Positions 51,041-58,427 of a stretch of DNA of 64,000 bases are shown here, piece after piece. The stretch's first letter is position 1. Each line of letters starts with the position of its first letter. The DNA comes from Clostridiales bacterium. GTDB lineage: Bacteria > Bacillota > Clostridia > Christensenellales > Aristaeellaceae. Both the position numbers and the translations under genes were made by a program. The stretch lies in contig JAAYDR010000014.1 in assembly GCA_012729115.1 (NCBI GenBank), positions 1-64,000 on the forward strand. Reading direction: 5' to 3'. Below the pieces are notes generated by a model. The model worked only from the letters and a program-made list of their open reading frames with translations, was not told where the DNA came from and ran no database searches.

Positions 51041-52291
51041 TTATGCCCCGTAATGCTGCCGCATCATTTCGTCCAGCAAGCCCGCGGCCTTCTTTCCAAA
51101 GCCGGAGTCATACAAATGCCGGGGGTCTTCCAGAATCTCCACGGGCGACCCGGCAAGCCGTCCCCTCAGAGTTTCAAACAAGGCTTCGTTGGCCTCGGGC
51201 ATATAAAATACCTGACCGGGCCTGTCAATAGAGGACAGGCCACCCAAAGGAAGCAGAATCTTTACGGGCGAGCGGGTGTTTTCCAGCTTGTCCGCAATAA
51301 AGTTGGCGATTTGGATATTTTCCTCCACATTCGTCCGCATGGTGGTCATGGTCGGATTATGCTTGTTTAGAATTCTGTTGTTGCGGAATTTATCCGGTAC
51401 GTCGTTAATGGGGGGCAATACGATGGTATCTGCCGCTCCAGGCACCAGAACCATCGGTATGCCCATGCTGACAGCCGCCTCAAGGCGGTGAGGGCCGGCA
51501 TCATGGAGACCGCCTACCAAATGTGCGCCGATTTCGGCGATGGTCATATCCAGCACACCATGAATGGCACCCTGGGTGATGAACCTTTCCATGGAGCGCC
51601 CACCTGCCCCAGAGGCATGAAAGACGACGGTTTCATACTGCAGACGCTCCAACTCTTCCCGTGACTCGGTAACTCCCCGGGTGGTGGTGCCATACATGGT
51701 CATTCCTACACGAAGCCTGGTCCTGTCCGTAATCATGTGCTTCAGCCCGGCCTCTGCTTGCGCATACCATTTCGCGGCCGCTGCAGCCATGGCGGCAAAG
51801 CGGCTGAAAACCGGTTCCATGATGAAATTCAGCCCGCAAACATCGGCCACGGACGGCATCATGCAGATGTCGCTGTCCTGAAGGTACCAGCGGACATTGC
51901 CCGATGCCAGGGTGCTGAGCATCAGCTTGGGCAGACCAAAAGGGAGCATCCGCATTGTCTGTGTTACAATCTGAGTGCCTCCGGCACCTCCGATCCCGAT
52001 AATGGCGCTCATTTCCCCTTTGTGATGCAGCTGGGTTACATACTTCTCCACCAAATCAGATACCACACCCACCGCATCGCCCCGGGGCATGGCACGGATG
52101 GCTTCCACGGTGTACGCGGTTCCGGCACACAGATCCTTCAGGCCAATATCGGGTGTAGCCGCAGGCGCAACGCCTACGCCCACGTCGATGGTCAGGCAAT
52201 CTACACCATGTTCCAGAATGCGCTGCTTGACAAACTCGGATTCCTTTCCCTTGGTGTCATAGGTGGCAATGAATACGACGCATGGTTTCAT
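51041..52291 (-). CDS. Tm-1-like ATP-binding domain protein (UPF0261)
   Basis: A 416-residue protein of the UPF0261/Tm-1-like family: VVFIATYDTKGKESEFVKQ at the N-terminus, GIGGAGGTQIVTQTMRMLPFGLPKLMLST, HASGAGGRSMERFI and PLGGLSSIDRPGQVFY. The N-terminal half of the tomato virus-resistance protein Tm-1 belongs to this family and binds ATP. The bacterial function is unknown. It is sandwiched between transporter permease and PEP-hydrolase-family genes, so it is likely a catabolic enzyme acting on the imported compound. I use ATG 52291 (GAGGACT eight bases upstream); a GTG at 52297 is possible. Confidence 0.88.
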   Translation of the reverse strand: MKPCVVFIATYDTKGKESEFVKQRILEHGVDCLTIDVGVGVAPAATPDIGLKDLCAGTAYTVEAIRAMPRGDAVGVVSDLVEKYVTQLHHKGEMSAIIGIGGAGGTQIVTQTMRMLPFGLPKLMLSTLASGNVRWYLQDSDICMMPSVADVCGLNFIMEPVFSRFAAMAAAAAKWYAQAEAGLKHMITDRTRLRVGMTMYGTTTRGVTESREELERLQYETVVFHASGAGGRSMERFITQGAIHGVLDMTIAEIGAHLVGGLHDAGPHRLEAAVSMGIPMVLVPGAADTIVLPPINDVPDKFRNNRILNKHNPTMTTMRTNVEENIQIANFIADKLENTRSPVKILLPLGGLSSIDRPGQVFYMPEANEALFETLRGRLAGSPVEILEDPRHLYDSGFGKKAAGLLDEMMRQHYGA

Positions 52292-52293
52292 TT

Positions 52294-53355
52294 TCACAGT
52301 CCTCTTTTCATCCGCGCAAGCTGATTCTTCTGCATGACCGCTTCCGCAACATCGTTGTCCAGCTGCATTTTCTTGTTTGCCAATGTGTTGTTGAGGAAGA
52401 CGGCAAAAATGATAAGCAACCCGTTGATCATGGACTGCAACTCACCCGGAAGTTGAAGGCTGTTCATGCCCGCCTGGATGGTGTACACCACGATTGCTCC
52501 CCCGGCAACACCCCAGATGTTGCCATATCCGCCCGACATGGCGAATCCGCCGATCAAAGATACGGTGATGGCTTCAAAATGGGTTTTGCCGGCCAGACCG
52601 GGCTCTGTGGAGTTCAGCCGCGCCATGTACATCAAACCGGCAAAACCTGCCAGAGCCGTGCTAAGGGTATAGGCTGCGATGATCACACGGTCTGTGTTGA
52701 TACCGGAGAATTTGGCGGCTACCGGATTGGCTCCTGTGAAATACCACCTTCGGCCCATGTTGGTATGGCGCAGCAGGATGAAGAACAGCAGCAGAAAACC
52801 TGCCGCGATGACCATGGGCATGGTCACGGAAAAGCCTCCTACCTTGAACAGTCTGCCAATGGCTATTTGCCGGAATCCTTCGTTCAGGCTGTAGATAACC
52901 CGGTTCCTGAGATATACCCAAGCCAGGCCACGAAAAGCGTACATCACAGCGAAGGTGGCAATGTAGGGTGTGATGTGCAACTTGGTAATCATCAGCCCGG
53001 AGAGGCAGCCAATCAGCGCGGCTGACGCCACAATCAATACCGAGGGGATCAAAGGATGAATCCCGCTGTTTTTCAGCAGCATATCCCCCCACATCACCGT
53101 CGTGAAGGCCATCACCGCACCCATCGAAAGATTGATGCCTCCCATCAGGATGACAAGAGATTGGCCGATTCCCACAATAATCAGGAAGCATGCCTGGTTT
53201 ACGATGGTGGACAAATTGGAGGCCGACAGAAAATTGATTCCCTGCGCCATGTTCAGCACCGCGAAAAGCAGCAGCACCGCAAGCATGATGATGACCGTGG
53301 ACATGCTTGAGAGCCTGGCCTTGCCGCGCATGACAAACAGATTGTTCTTACTCAT
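52294..53355 (-). CDS. Ribose-type ABC transporter permease (second)
   Basis: A 353-residue BPD_transp_2 permease with ~9-10 membrane segments: LMGGINLSMGAVMAFTTV, FTGANPVAAKFSGIN and SLIGGFAMSGGYGNIWGVAGGA. It forms a heterodimer with the permease at 53382-54401. AAAGGGTGGCGCAC precedes ATG 53355; a GTG at 53364 is possible. The next gene starts 2 nt after its stop region. Confidence 0.9.
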   Translation of the reverse strand: MSKNNLFVMRGKARLSSMSTVIIMLAVLLLFAVLNMAQGINFLSASNLSTIVNQACFLIIVGIGQSLVILMGGINLSMGAVMAFTTVMWGDMLLKNSGIHPLIPSVLIVASAALIGCLSGLMITKLHITPYIATFAVMYAFRGLAWVYLRNRVIYSLNEGFRQIAIGRLFKVGGFSVTMPMVIAAGFLLLFFILLRHTNMGRRWYFTGANPVAAKFSGINTDRVIIAAYTLSTALAGFAGLMYMARLNSTEPGLAGKTHFEAITVSLIGGFAMSGGYGNIWGVAGGAIVVYTIQAGMNSLQLPGELQSMINGLLIIFAVFLNNTLANKKMQLDNDVAEAVMQKNQLARMKRGL

Positions 53356-53381
53356 GTGCGCCACCCTTTTTACGATTAATG

Positions 53382-54401
53382 TTACCCGCGCTGGAGCCGG
53401 GCTGTTCTTTTCTCAGCCAGGTACTGAAACGCCTCGTTAATCACCATGCCGACCACAAGAGTCGCTCCGATGACGACCATAACCACCGATGTTCCGATGC
53501 CCCACAGACTCATGGCGTTGCGGATGACATACAGTACCAGCGCGCCCAGTAGAGCCCCGGGGATGGAGCCTTTTCCGCCCTTGAGGGAGTTGCCGCCCAG
53601 CACCGCCGCCACAACCGCCTGAAACTCGAGGTTCTCACCAATCATGGGTTGAAGGCTGTTGGTGCGCACCATCAGAAGCATGCCTGTAATCGCTGCCAGC
53701 AGTCCGGAACTGATGAATACGCCCGTTTTCCAGCGCACCGGTGAAATGCCGGCCAATCGGGCAGTCTCCTCATTGGCGCCCAAGGCATATACGTTGCTCC
53801 CCAGGGTGGTCTTCTTGAAGATAAACAGAACACATGCAATAATGAAAACCGTCAGGAGCAGCAGGACCGGGAAGGAAAGGGTCATGGCGGCGGAATCGCC
53901 AAACCTGATGGTAAAAACATTCCCTCCCAGCGCGCTGATTAGCGTGGTGTGCTCTGACGCTTCCCAGGCGACGGTGCGCTGGTCGCTTAGGATGTTGGCA
54001 ATGCTCTGAGCGATTCCTCCGGCTCCAAAGGTGGCGATAAAGGAGGGAACCTTTAGCCTGGTCACAATAACACCGTTGAACAGACCGAAAAGCATTCCCG
54101 CCAACAGACCAAGCGCCACAGCAAGCCAGGCGTTCATCCCGCCGCGAATGAAGATCGCCATAATAACCCCGGTCATGGAAACAAGACCACCCAACGAAAG
54201 GTCAATGCATCCCATCATCAGGCTCGTCGACATTGCCGTGCTGAGGATCATCAGGGCACATGCCTGCGTGAGTAGGGTGGCAATGTTTCCCGGGGAGAAG
54301 AAATTGGGTACAAGCAGGGAGGCCAACACAAACACGAGAAGGAACACATAGGTTGAGGTGGGCAGGTTACGCAGGGACGGCAAACTCATTTTATGTTTCA
54401 T
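53382..54401 (-). CDS. Ribose-type ABC transporter permease (first)
   Basis: A 339-residue BPD_transp_2 permease: MMGCIDLSLGGLVSMTGV, LGANEETARLAGISP and AVLGGNSLKGGKGSIPGALLGAL. The start is uncertain: ATG 54401 (GGTGG site six bases upstream), ATG 54413 or GTG 54419, the last overlapping the ATPase stop. It pairs with the following permease. Confidence 0.9.
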   Translation of the reverse strand: MKHKMSLPSLRNLPTSTYVFLLVFVLASLLVPNFFSPGNIATLLTQACALMILSTAMSTSLMMGCIDLSLGGLVSMTGVIMAIFIRGGMNAWLAVALGLLAGMLFGLFNGVIVTRLKVPSFIATFGAGGIAQSIANILSDQRTVAWEASEHTTLISALGGNVFTIRFGDSAAMTLSFPVLLLLTVFIIACVLFIFKKTTLGSNVYALGANEETARLAGISPVRWKTGVFISSGLLAAITGMLLMVRTNSLQPMIGENLEFQAVVAAVLGGNSLKGGKGSIPGALLGALVLYVIRNAMSLWGIGTSVVMVVIGATLVVGMVINEAFQYLAEKRTARLQRG

Positions 54402-54415
54402 TTTTGCCACCATCC

Positions 54416-55897
54416 TCACACATTTGAAAAAGCCAGGCGGAGAATCTCCTGCTGGTTCGCTTGCTCTTTGTCAAACTCCCCAACGACCGTACCTCCGGAC
54501 ATGACGCAGATCCGGTCACTCATGCCCAGCACTTCCGGCAGATCCGAAGAAATCATCAGGATCGCAGCACCTTCCGCAACCAGGTTATCCATAAGCTCAT
54601 AGATGCTGTTTCGCGCACCTACGTCAATACCCCGGGTTGGTTCGTCGAAGATGAAAATCTTGGACTGGCTGAGAAGCCATTTGGCCAGCACCACTTTTTG
54701 CTGGGTTCCGCCGCTGAGAAAGCGGGTGAGTTTTTCCATGGAAGAGGTGGCGATGTTAAGCCGGTCGATAAATCCGGATACCGTTGTGTGCTCCTTTTTG
54801 CGTTGGATGAAGCCCAGCGGATTCAAATCGGACAAACTGGATACCACCGTGTTTTCCCGGATGCTTAAGGATAGGGCCAACCCTTCCACTTTCCGGTCTT
54901 CCGGCAAAAGGCACATCCCAGCCCTTTTGGCTTTGTCAGGACTCTTTTTGGGGATCCGTTTGCCCATCACCCGTACGCTGCCTTCATAATAGCCGTCAAT
55001 TCCAAAGGCTGCTCTGGCTACCTCCGAACGTCCGGCGCCAACCAGGCCGGACAGGCCCAGGATCTCTCCGGAATGAACCGTTATAGAAACCTTTTTAAAC
55101 CGTTCTCCCGACAGGTCCTCAATCTCAAGGCATGGTGAGCCGATCTTCTTTTTGGTGTGGGGATAAAGCGTATCAATCTTTCTTCCCGCAATGTGCTCGA
55201 TGATTTGCTTCATTTCCAGGTTATGGATGTCATCGGTCATGATGTGCTTGCCATCGCGCAGAACCGTTACCCGGTCACCAATTTCAAAAAGCTCCTCCAA
55301 GCGGTGGGAAATATAGAACATGCCCACGCCACGGCTTTTCAGCAGCCGGATGATCCTGAACATCTCCCTGATTTCCGAATCTGTCAGCGAGCTGGTGGGT
55401 TCGTCAAATACAAGCACTTTCGCGTTTGTACTCAAGGCCTTCCCGATTTCAACCATCTGCTGGGTGCCGATTCCCAGGTTTTTGACCAGCGTGGTTGGGT
55501 CGGTCTGCAAACCCAGGTCCTCCAGAATTGCCCGTGACCGCCGAACCTGCTCGCCCTTGTTGACGATGGGGCCGGTTTTGATCTCATGTCCAAGAAACAT
55601 ATTGGCTGCGATGGACAACTCGGGCACCAGGTTCAGCTCCTGATAAATCATCCGGATGCCCAGTTCCATGGATACCTTCGGGCTGTTGCCCACAATTGGC
55701 TTCCCTTCCAAAAGGATTTCGCCTTCATCACAGGTGTACGCGCCCGCCAGGATCTTCATCAGGGTAGACTTACCGGCGCCATTTTCACCCACAATTACGT
55801 GAACCTCTCCGGCCTTCAGGTCAAAGCTGACGTTTTCCAGGGCCTTGACTCCCGGAAACGCCTTTGTGATTCCCCGAAACTCCAACAAACTGCTCAT
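54416..55897 (-). CDS. rbsA: Ribose-type ABC transporter ATP-binding protein
   Basis: A 493-residue tandem ATPase. The first domain has [27 protein letters not shown] and VLVFDEPTSSL; the second has the degenerate GLVGAGRSEV, LSGGTQQKVVLAKW and IFIFDEPTRGIDVG. This is the RbsA/XylG/MglA group. It is the first structural gene after the GntR regulator (15-nt gap). The gene symbol denotes the family, not ribose specificity. Confidence 0.94.
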   Translation of the reverse strand: MSSLLEFRGITKAFPGVKALENVSFDLKAGEVHVIVGENGAGKSTLMKILAGAYTCDEGEILLEGKPIVGNSPKVSMELGIRMIYQELNLVPELSIAANMFLGHEIKTGPIVNKGEQVRRSRAILEDLGLQTDPTTLVKNLGIGTQQMVEIGKALSTNAKVLVFDEPTSSLTDSEIREMFRIIRLLKSRGVGMFYISHRLEELFEIGDRVTVLRDGKHIMTDDIHNLEMKQIIEHIAGRKIDTLYPHTKKKIGSPCLEIEDLSGERFKKVSITVHSGEILGLSGLVGAGRSEVARAAFGIDGYYEGSVRVMGKRIPKKSPDKAKRAGMCLLPEDRKVEGLALSLSIRENTVVSSLSDLNPLGFIQRKKEHTTVSGFIDRLNIATSSMEKLTRFLSGGTQQKVVLAKWLLSQSKIFIFDEPTRGIDVGARNSIYELMDNLVAEGAAILMISSDLPEVLGMSDRICVMSGGTVVGEFDKEQANQQEILRLAFSNV

Positions 55898-55912
55898 CGT
55901 CTCACCCCGATT

Positions 55913-56641
55913 TCATACAGACGGTTCCGTCTGTTTTTTCAGGCTCTCTTTTCGTTCGACGTCCCGCTTGACCTTCATCAGAACATCCTTGAGATGCTCC
56001 TCCATGAAGTACTTCGCCTGATCCGGCTCATGACGGGCGATGGAAGTAAAAATATTGTGGTGAAAGTCGTTGCTTCTCTCCTTGCCGTGAGTCCTCAAGA
56101 ACCCCATCAGCCAAACGGTGTACATGTTCTCCAGAATCTCAGCCACTTTGATAAACAGGTCATTGCGGGAAGCCAGCGCCACCTGGCGGTGAAACTGCAT
56201 GTCGTATTTTGCAAAGGCGTCGCTGTCATCGATTGCCTGGGCCGACATTTTCCAGGTCTGCTCCATGGTGGCGATGTCATTTTCATCCGCCCGCAGAGCC
56301 GCCATGTAGGCTGCTTCACCCTCCACCCCAATGCGAAACTCGGTGATGGAGATAAAATCTCTTGAGCGCAACAGCATCGTTGGCAGCATGGTATTCAGAT
56401 AAACTCCGGTGTTCAGATTTCGTACACAATAGCCAAACCCCTGACGCGTCTCCACAAGACCGATTGCGTTGAGTTTGCTTAACGCAGCACGAATGGTATT
56501 TCTGCTGACGCCCAGTGTTTCGCAAAGTTTGCTTTCGCTGGGGAGTTTATCGCCCTCACGCCATTCGCTGGAAGCGATCATCTGGAGAAGCTGGTTGTAG
56601 ACCTCGTCCACCAGATTGCTCTTCTCAATCATCCTGATCAT
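55913..56641 (-). CDS. GntR-family (FadR/FCD) transcriptional regulator
   Basis: A 242-residue regulator. Winged helix at residues ~10-75 (EVYNQLLQMIASSEWREGDK region, LGVSRNTIRAALSKL recognition helix), then an FCD domain with metal ligands in KYDMQFHRQV and HHNIFTSIARHE. It heads the seven-gene operon and shares its transcript, so it is probably autoregulated through the operator at 56690-56704. AAAGGAATGTG precedes the ATG. Confidence 0.92.
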   Translation of the reverse strand: MIRMIEKSNLVDEVYNQLLQMIASSEWREGDKLPSESKLCETLGVSRNTIRAALSKLNAIGLVETRQGFGYCVRNLNTGVYLNTMLPTMLLRSRDFISITEFRIGVEGEAAYMAALRADENDIATMEQTWKMSAQAIDDSDAFAKYDMQFHRQVALASRNDLFIKVAEILENMYTVWLMGFLRTHGKERSNDFHHNIFTSIARHEPDQAKYFMEEHLKDVLMKVKRDVERKESLKKQTEPSV

Positions 56642-56689
56642 GGAATCACATTCCTTTATTTGACCTTCACCTGTGGGTCATAACATGTC

Positions 56690-56704
56690 ACTTGTGGTAC
56701 AAGT
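56690..56704. promoter_or_regulatory. GntR-type operator
   Basis: ACTTGTGGTACAAGT is a near-perfect palindrome (6-bp arms, 3-nt centre) with the TnGTnnnACnA layout of FadR-subfamily sites. It sits immediately downstream of the -10 box of the operon, suiting repression. Confidence 0.75.
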
Positions 56705-56711
56705 TTTCTTA

Positions 56712-56740
56712 ATCATAACGCCATCTATACAAACTGTCAA
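56712..56740 (-). promoter_or_regulatory. Promoter of the GntR/ribose-type transporter operon
   Basis: Minus-strand TTGACA (56740-56735) and TATGAT (56717-56712) with 17-bp spacing. Confidence 0.8.
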
Positions 56741-56813
56741 TACCCTCCGGCAAAATTTTGTGCAGGTGTTTGTATGCACTATGTAGAATGCGTTTGTACA
56801 GACCATCGCTCGG

Positions 56814-56842
56814 TTGACACAATCCCCCTGCTCTGGTAGCAT
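56814..56842 (+). promoter_or_regulatory. Promoter of the HPr-like/mgsA operon
   Basis: TTGACA (56814-56819) and TAGCAT (56837-56842) with 17-bp spacing, ~70 nt before the first start codon. Confidence 0.65.
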
Positions 56843-56917
56843 TAGGGTTGGCGCCGGGCCCATCCCCACCCAGGTGCAGCACAAACTTACCCACCGACGA
56901 ATCCGGAGGGAAAAGCA

Positions 56918-57169
56918 ATGACAGAAATCAACATCCGCTTGTCCTCGGTGAGGGACGTCCAAAAATTTGTGGGAACGCTGACCACCCTTCCGGGGGATTT
57001 TGAACTGACCCGCGGCGCTTATGTGCTGGACGCCCGCTCCCTGATGGGGATCTTCGGCTTTGACCTTACAAAACCCCTCCGCCTGAGGGTGCATGATGAC
57101 AGGCCTGAAACCCTGGCCGCAATCCGGCCCTACCAGGTGGATGGAGAGGATGATACAGATGAGCAATGA
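56918..57169 (+). CDS. HPr-family protein lacking the active-site histidine (Crh-like)
   Basis: An 83-residue HPr fold protein. The C-terminal half is recognisable: VLDARSLMGIFGFDL matches the HPr segment around Ser-46 (the HPr-kinase site), and that Ser is kept. The N-terminal GIHARPA loop with phosphorylatable His-15 is replaced by SSVRDVQKF, so it cannot carry phosphate in the PTS. Bacillus Crh has the same combination (Ser-46 present, His-15 absent) and its unphosphorylated form is known to bind and inhibit methylglyoxal synthase. Here the gene overlaps mgsA by 11 bp, which makes the same regulatory pairing likely. GGAGGG lies before the ATG. Confidence 0.8.
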   Translation: MTEINIRLSSVRDVQKFVGTLTTLPGDFELTRGAYVLDARSLMGIFGFDLTKPLRLRVHDDRPETLAAIRPYQVDGEDDTDEQ

Positions 57170-57629
57170 ATGGATTACCCTGACCATCGGCAAGCAGAAA
57201 AACATCGCCCTGATCGCCCATGACGGCAAAAAGAAAGAATTGCTGGAATGGTGCGAATGGAACAAGAAGGTTCTGCAGCGCCATTTTCTTTGCGGCACCG
57301 GCACCACCGCCGCCATGATTACCGCCCGCACCGGTCTGCCCGTGAGAGCATACAACAGCGGCCCCCTGGGCGGGGACCAGCAAATTGGCGCAAAGATTGT
57401 AGAGGGAGCCATCGACTTTGTGGTGTTCTTTTCCGATCCCCTCAGCGCCCAGCCCCACGACCCGGACGTGAAGGCGCTGCTGCGCATTGCCGGGGTGTAT
57501 GACATTCCCATCGCCACCAACCGGGCCACGGCGGACTTTATTATCACCTCACCGCTGATGACCCAGGAATATGAACACCAGGTCATCAATTTCAGCCAGG
57601 CCATCCGGGAGCGGAGCGAGACCCTCTAG
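57159..57629 (+). CDS. mgsA: Methylglyoxal synthase
   Basis: A 156-residue enzyme that converts dihydroxyacetone phosphate to methylglyoxal and phosphate, a glycolytic overflow bypass. The IALIAHDGKK N-terminus, CGTGTTA phosphate loop, catalytic Asp in SGPLGGDQQIGA and the PLSAQPHDPDVKALLRIA signature are all intact. The start at 57159 (GGAGAGGA upstream) overlaps the end of the HPr-like gene, so translation is coupled. Confidence 0.95.
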   Translation: MSNEWITLTIGKQKNIALIAHDGKKKELLEWCEWNKKVLQRHFLCGTGTTAAMITARTGLPVRAYNSGPLGGDQQIGAKIVEGAIDFVVFFSDPLSAQPHDPDVKALLRIAGVYDIPIATNRATADFIITSPLMTQEYEHQVINFSQAIRERSETL

Positions 57630-57651
57630 TCTCCCCTGCACAGCCCGATTT

Positions 57652-57921
57652 CTATTTCGCCTGCAAGCTGCTGAAGAATGCCTTGCAGGCTTCTTTGACA
57701 TCTGTCGGCAGCAGTTTGTCGGGAATGCCAAGGATGGCCCCCTGGATACCGTAAAGCATGTGCAGGCAGGCCCCGGGATCCCGCTGCCGGCGAATCCGCA
57801 GAAAGACCTCCTCCGCCCCGGTTTCCCGCAGCTGCTGGGGAGTTTCAATGCCGATGGCCAACAGATGCTCACAGAGAACCTTGCCCACATTGGGCAGTTT
57901 GGACAGCGCGCCGGTTTCCAT
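57652..57921 (-). CDS. TfoX C-terminal-domain protein
   Basis: An 89-residue protein consisting almost only of a TfoX_C domain (LSKLPNVGKVLCEHLLAIGIETPQQL, a helix-hairpin-helix-like motif, then DPGACLHMLYGIQGAILGIPDKLLP). In Haemophilus/E. coli the domain follows an N-terminal part in the competence regulator TfoX/Sxy; stand-alone versions are common in Firmicutes with unknown roles. The start at 57921 has GGGGAGGGG; the longer frame to 58086 lacks a site and runs through a terminator. Confidence 0.85.
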   Translation of the reverse strand: METGALSKLPNVGKVLCEHLLAIGIETPQQLRETGAEEVFLRIRRQRDPGACLHMLYGIQGAILGIPDKLLPTDVKEACKAFFSSLQAK

Positions 57922-57996
57922 GGATTTCCCCTCCCCGGCTTTAACCTTTCCATACTTTTTCGTCCAGGCGGCCTTGTTTTCCTTCTCCCGGGCAAG

Positions 57997-58034
57997 AAAA
58001 AAGCCGCCCATCAGGCCCAAAAGCCTGGGGCGGC
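57997..58034 (-). terminator. Intrinsic terminator after the 61-residue protein gene
   Basis: On the minus strand GCCGCCCCAGGC pairs with GCCTGATGGGCGGC, followed by TTTTTT. It separates the small-protein gene from the TfoX gene. Confidence 0.85.
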
Positions 58035-58098
58035 GGCAAAAGCCGTGGTAGAATAGAATGGTTGAGAAACTGTGGCACAGGGCCAACAGCCTTGGGGT

Positions 58099-58284
58099 TT
58101 ACTGCAGCAGCGACTGAACGAAAGCCTGCATCTCCTCCTTGGAACCAATACTGTGGGTGCGCGCGATGATTGCCTGCTGCTCGGCCTTGGACATGGAAGC
58201 GAACCGGTTCATAGCCGGCAGATTTTGGGCCAGGGCCATCCCAAGGCCCATGGGCATATCGGAACCATTTGCGAAATTTTGCAT
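58099..58284 (-). CDS. Small conserved-type protein of unknown function
   Basis: A 61-residue protein (MQNFANGSDMPMGLGMALAQ at its start), with a Met-rich N-terminus and a helical C-terminus (FASMSKAEQQAIIARTHSI; SKEEMQAFVQSLL). Similar small proteins with MALAQN and a Ser-rich helix-start pattern are familiar in Clostridia but have no assigned role. GAGGTGATGGA precedes the ATG, and a terminator follows, both supporting that it is real. Confidence 0.7.
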   Translation of the reverse strand: MQNFANGSDMPMGLGMALAQNLPAMNRFASMSKAEQQAIIARTHSIGSKEEMQAFVQSLLQ

Positions 58285-58427
58285 TCCATCACCTCGGCCA
58301 TAGTATGGGCCGGCAGAAGAGAAGTATACGCCCCGGGACGGTTAGCTTCCCTTCCAAACGGGCAAAATTCGCCTTGAGACAAACAACCGGCGGCGTTTCC
58401 AGCGCCTTGGGAAAGGGTTGATCCCCC

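Noticed and set aside
57922-58086. N-terminal extension of the TfoX_C protein
   Set aside because: The extension would run through the terminator at 57997-58034 and lacks a ribosome binding site.
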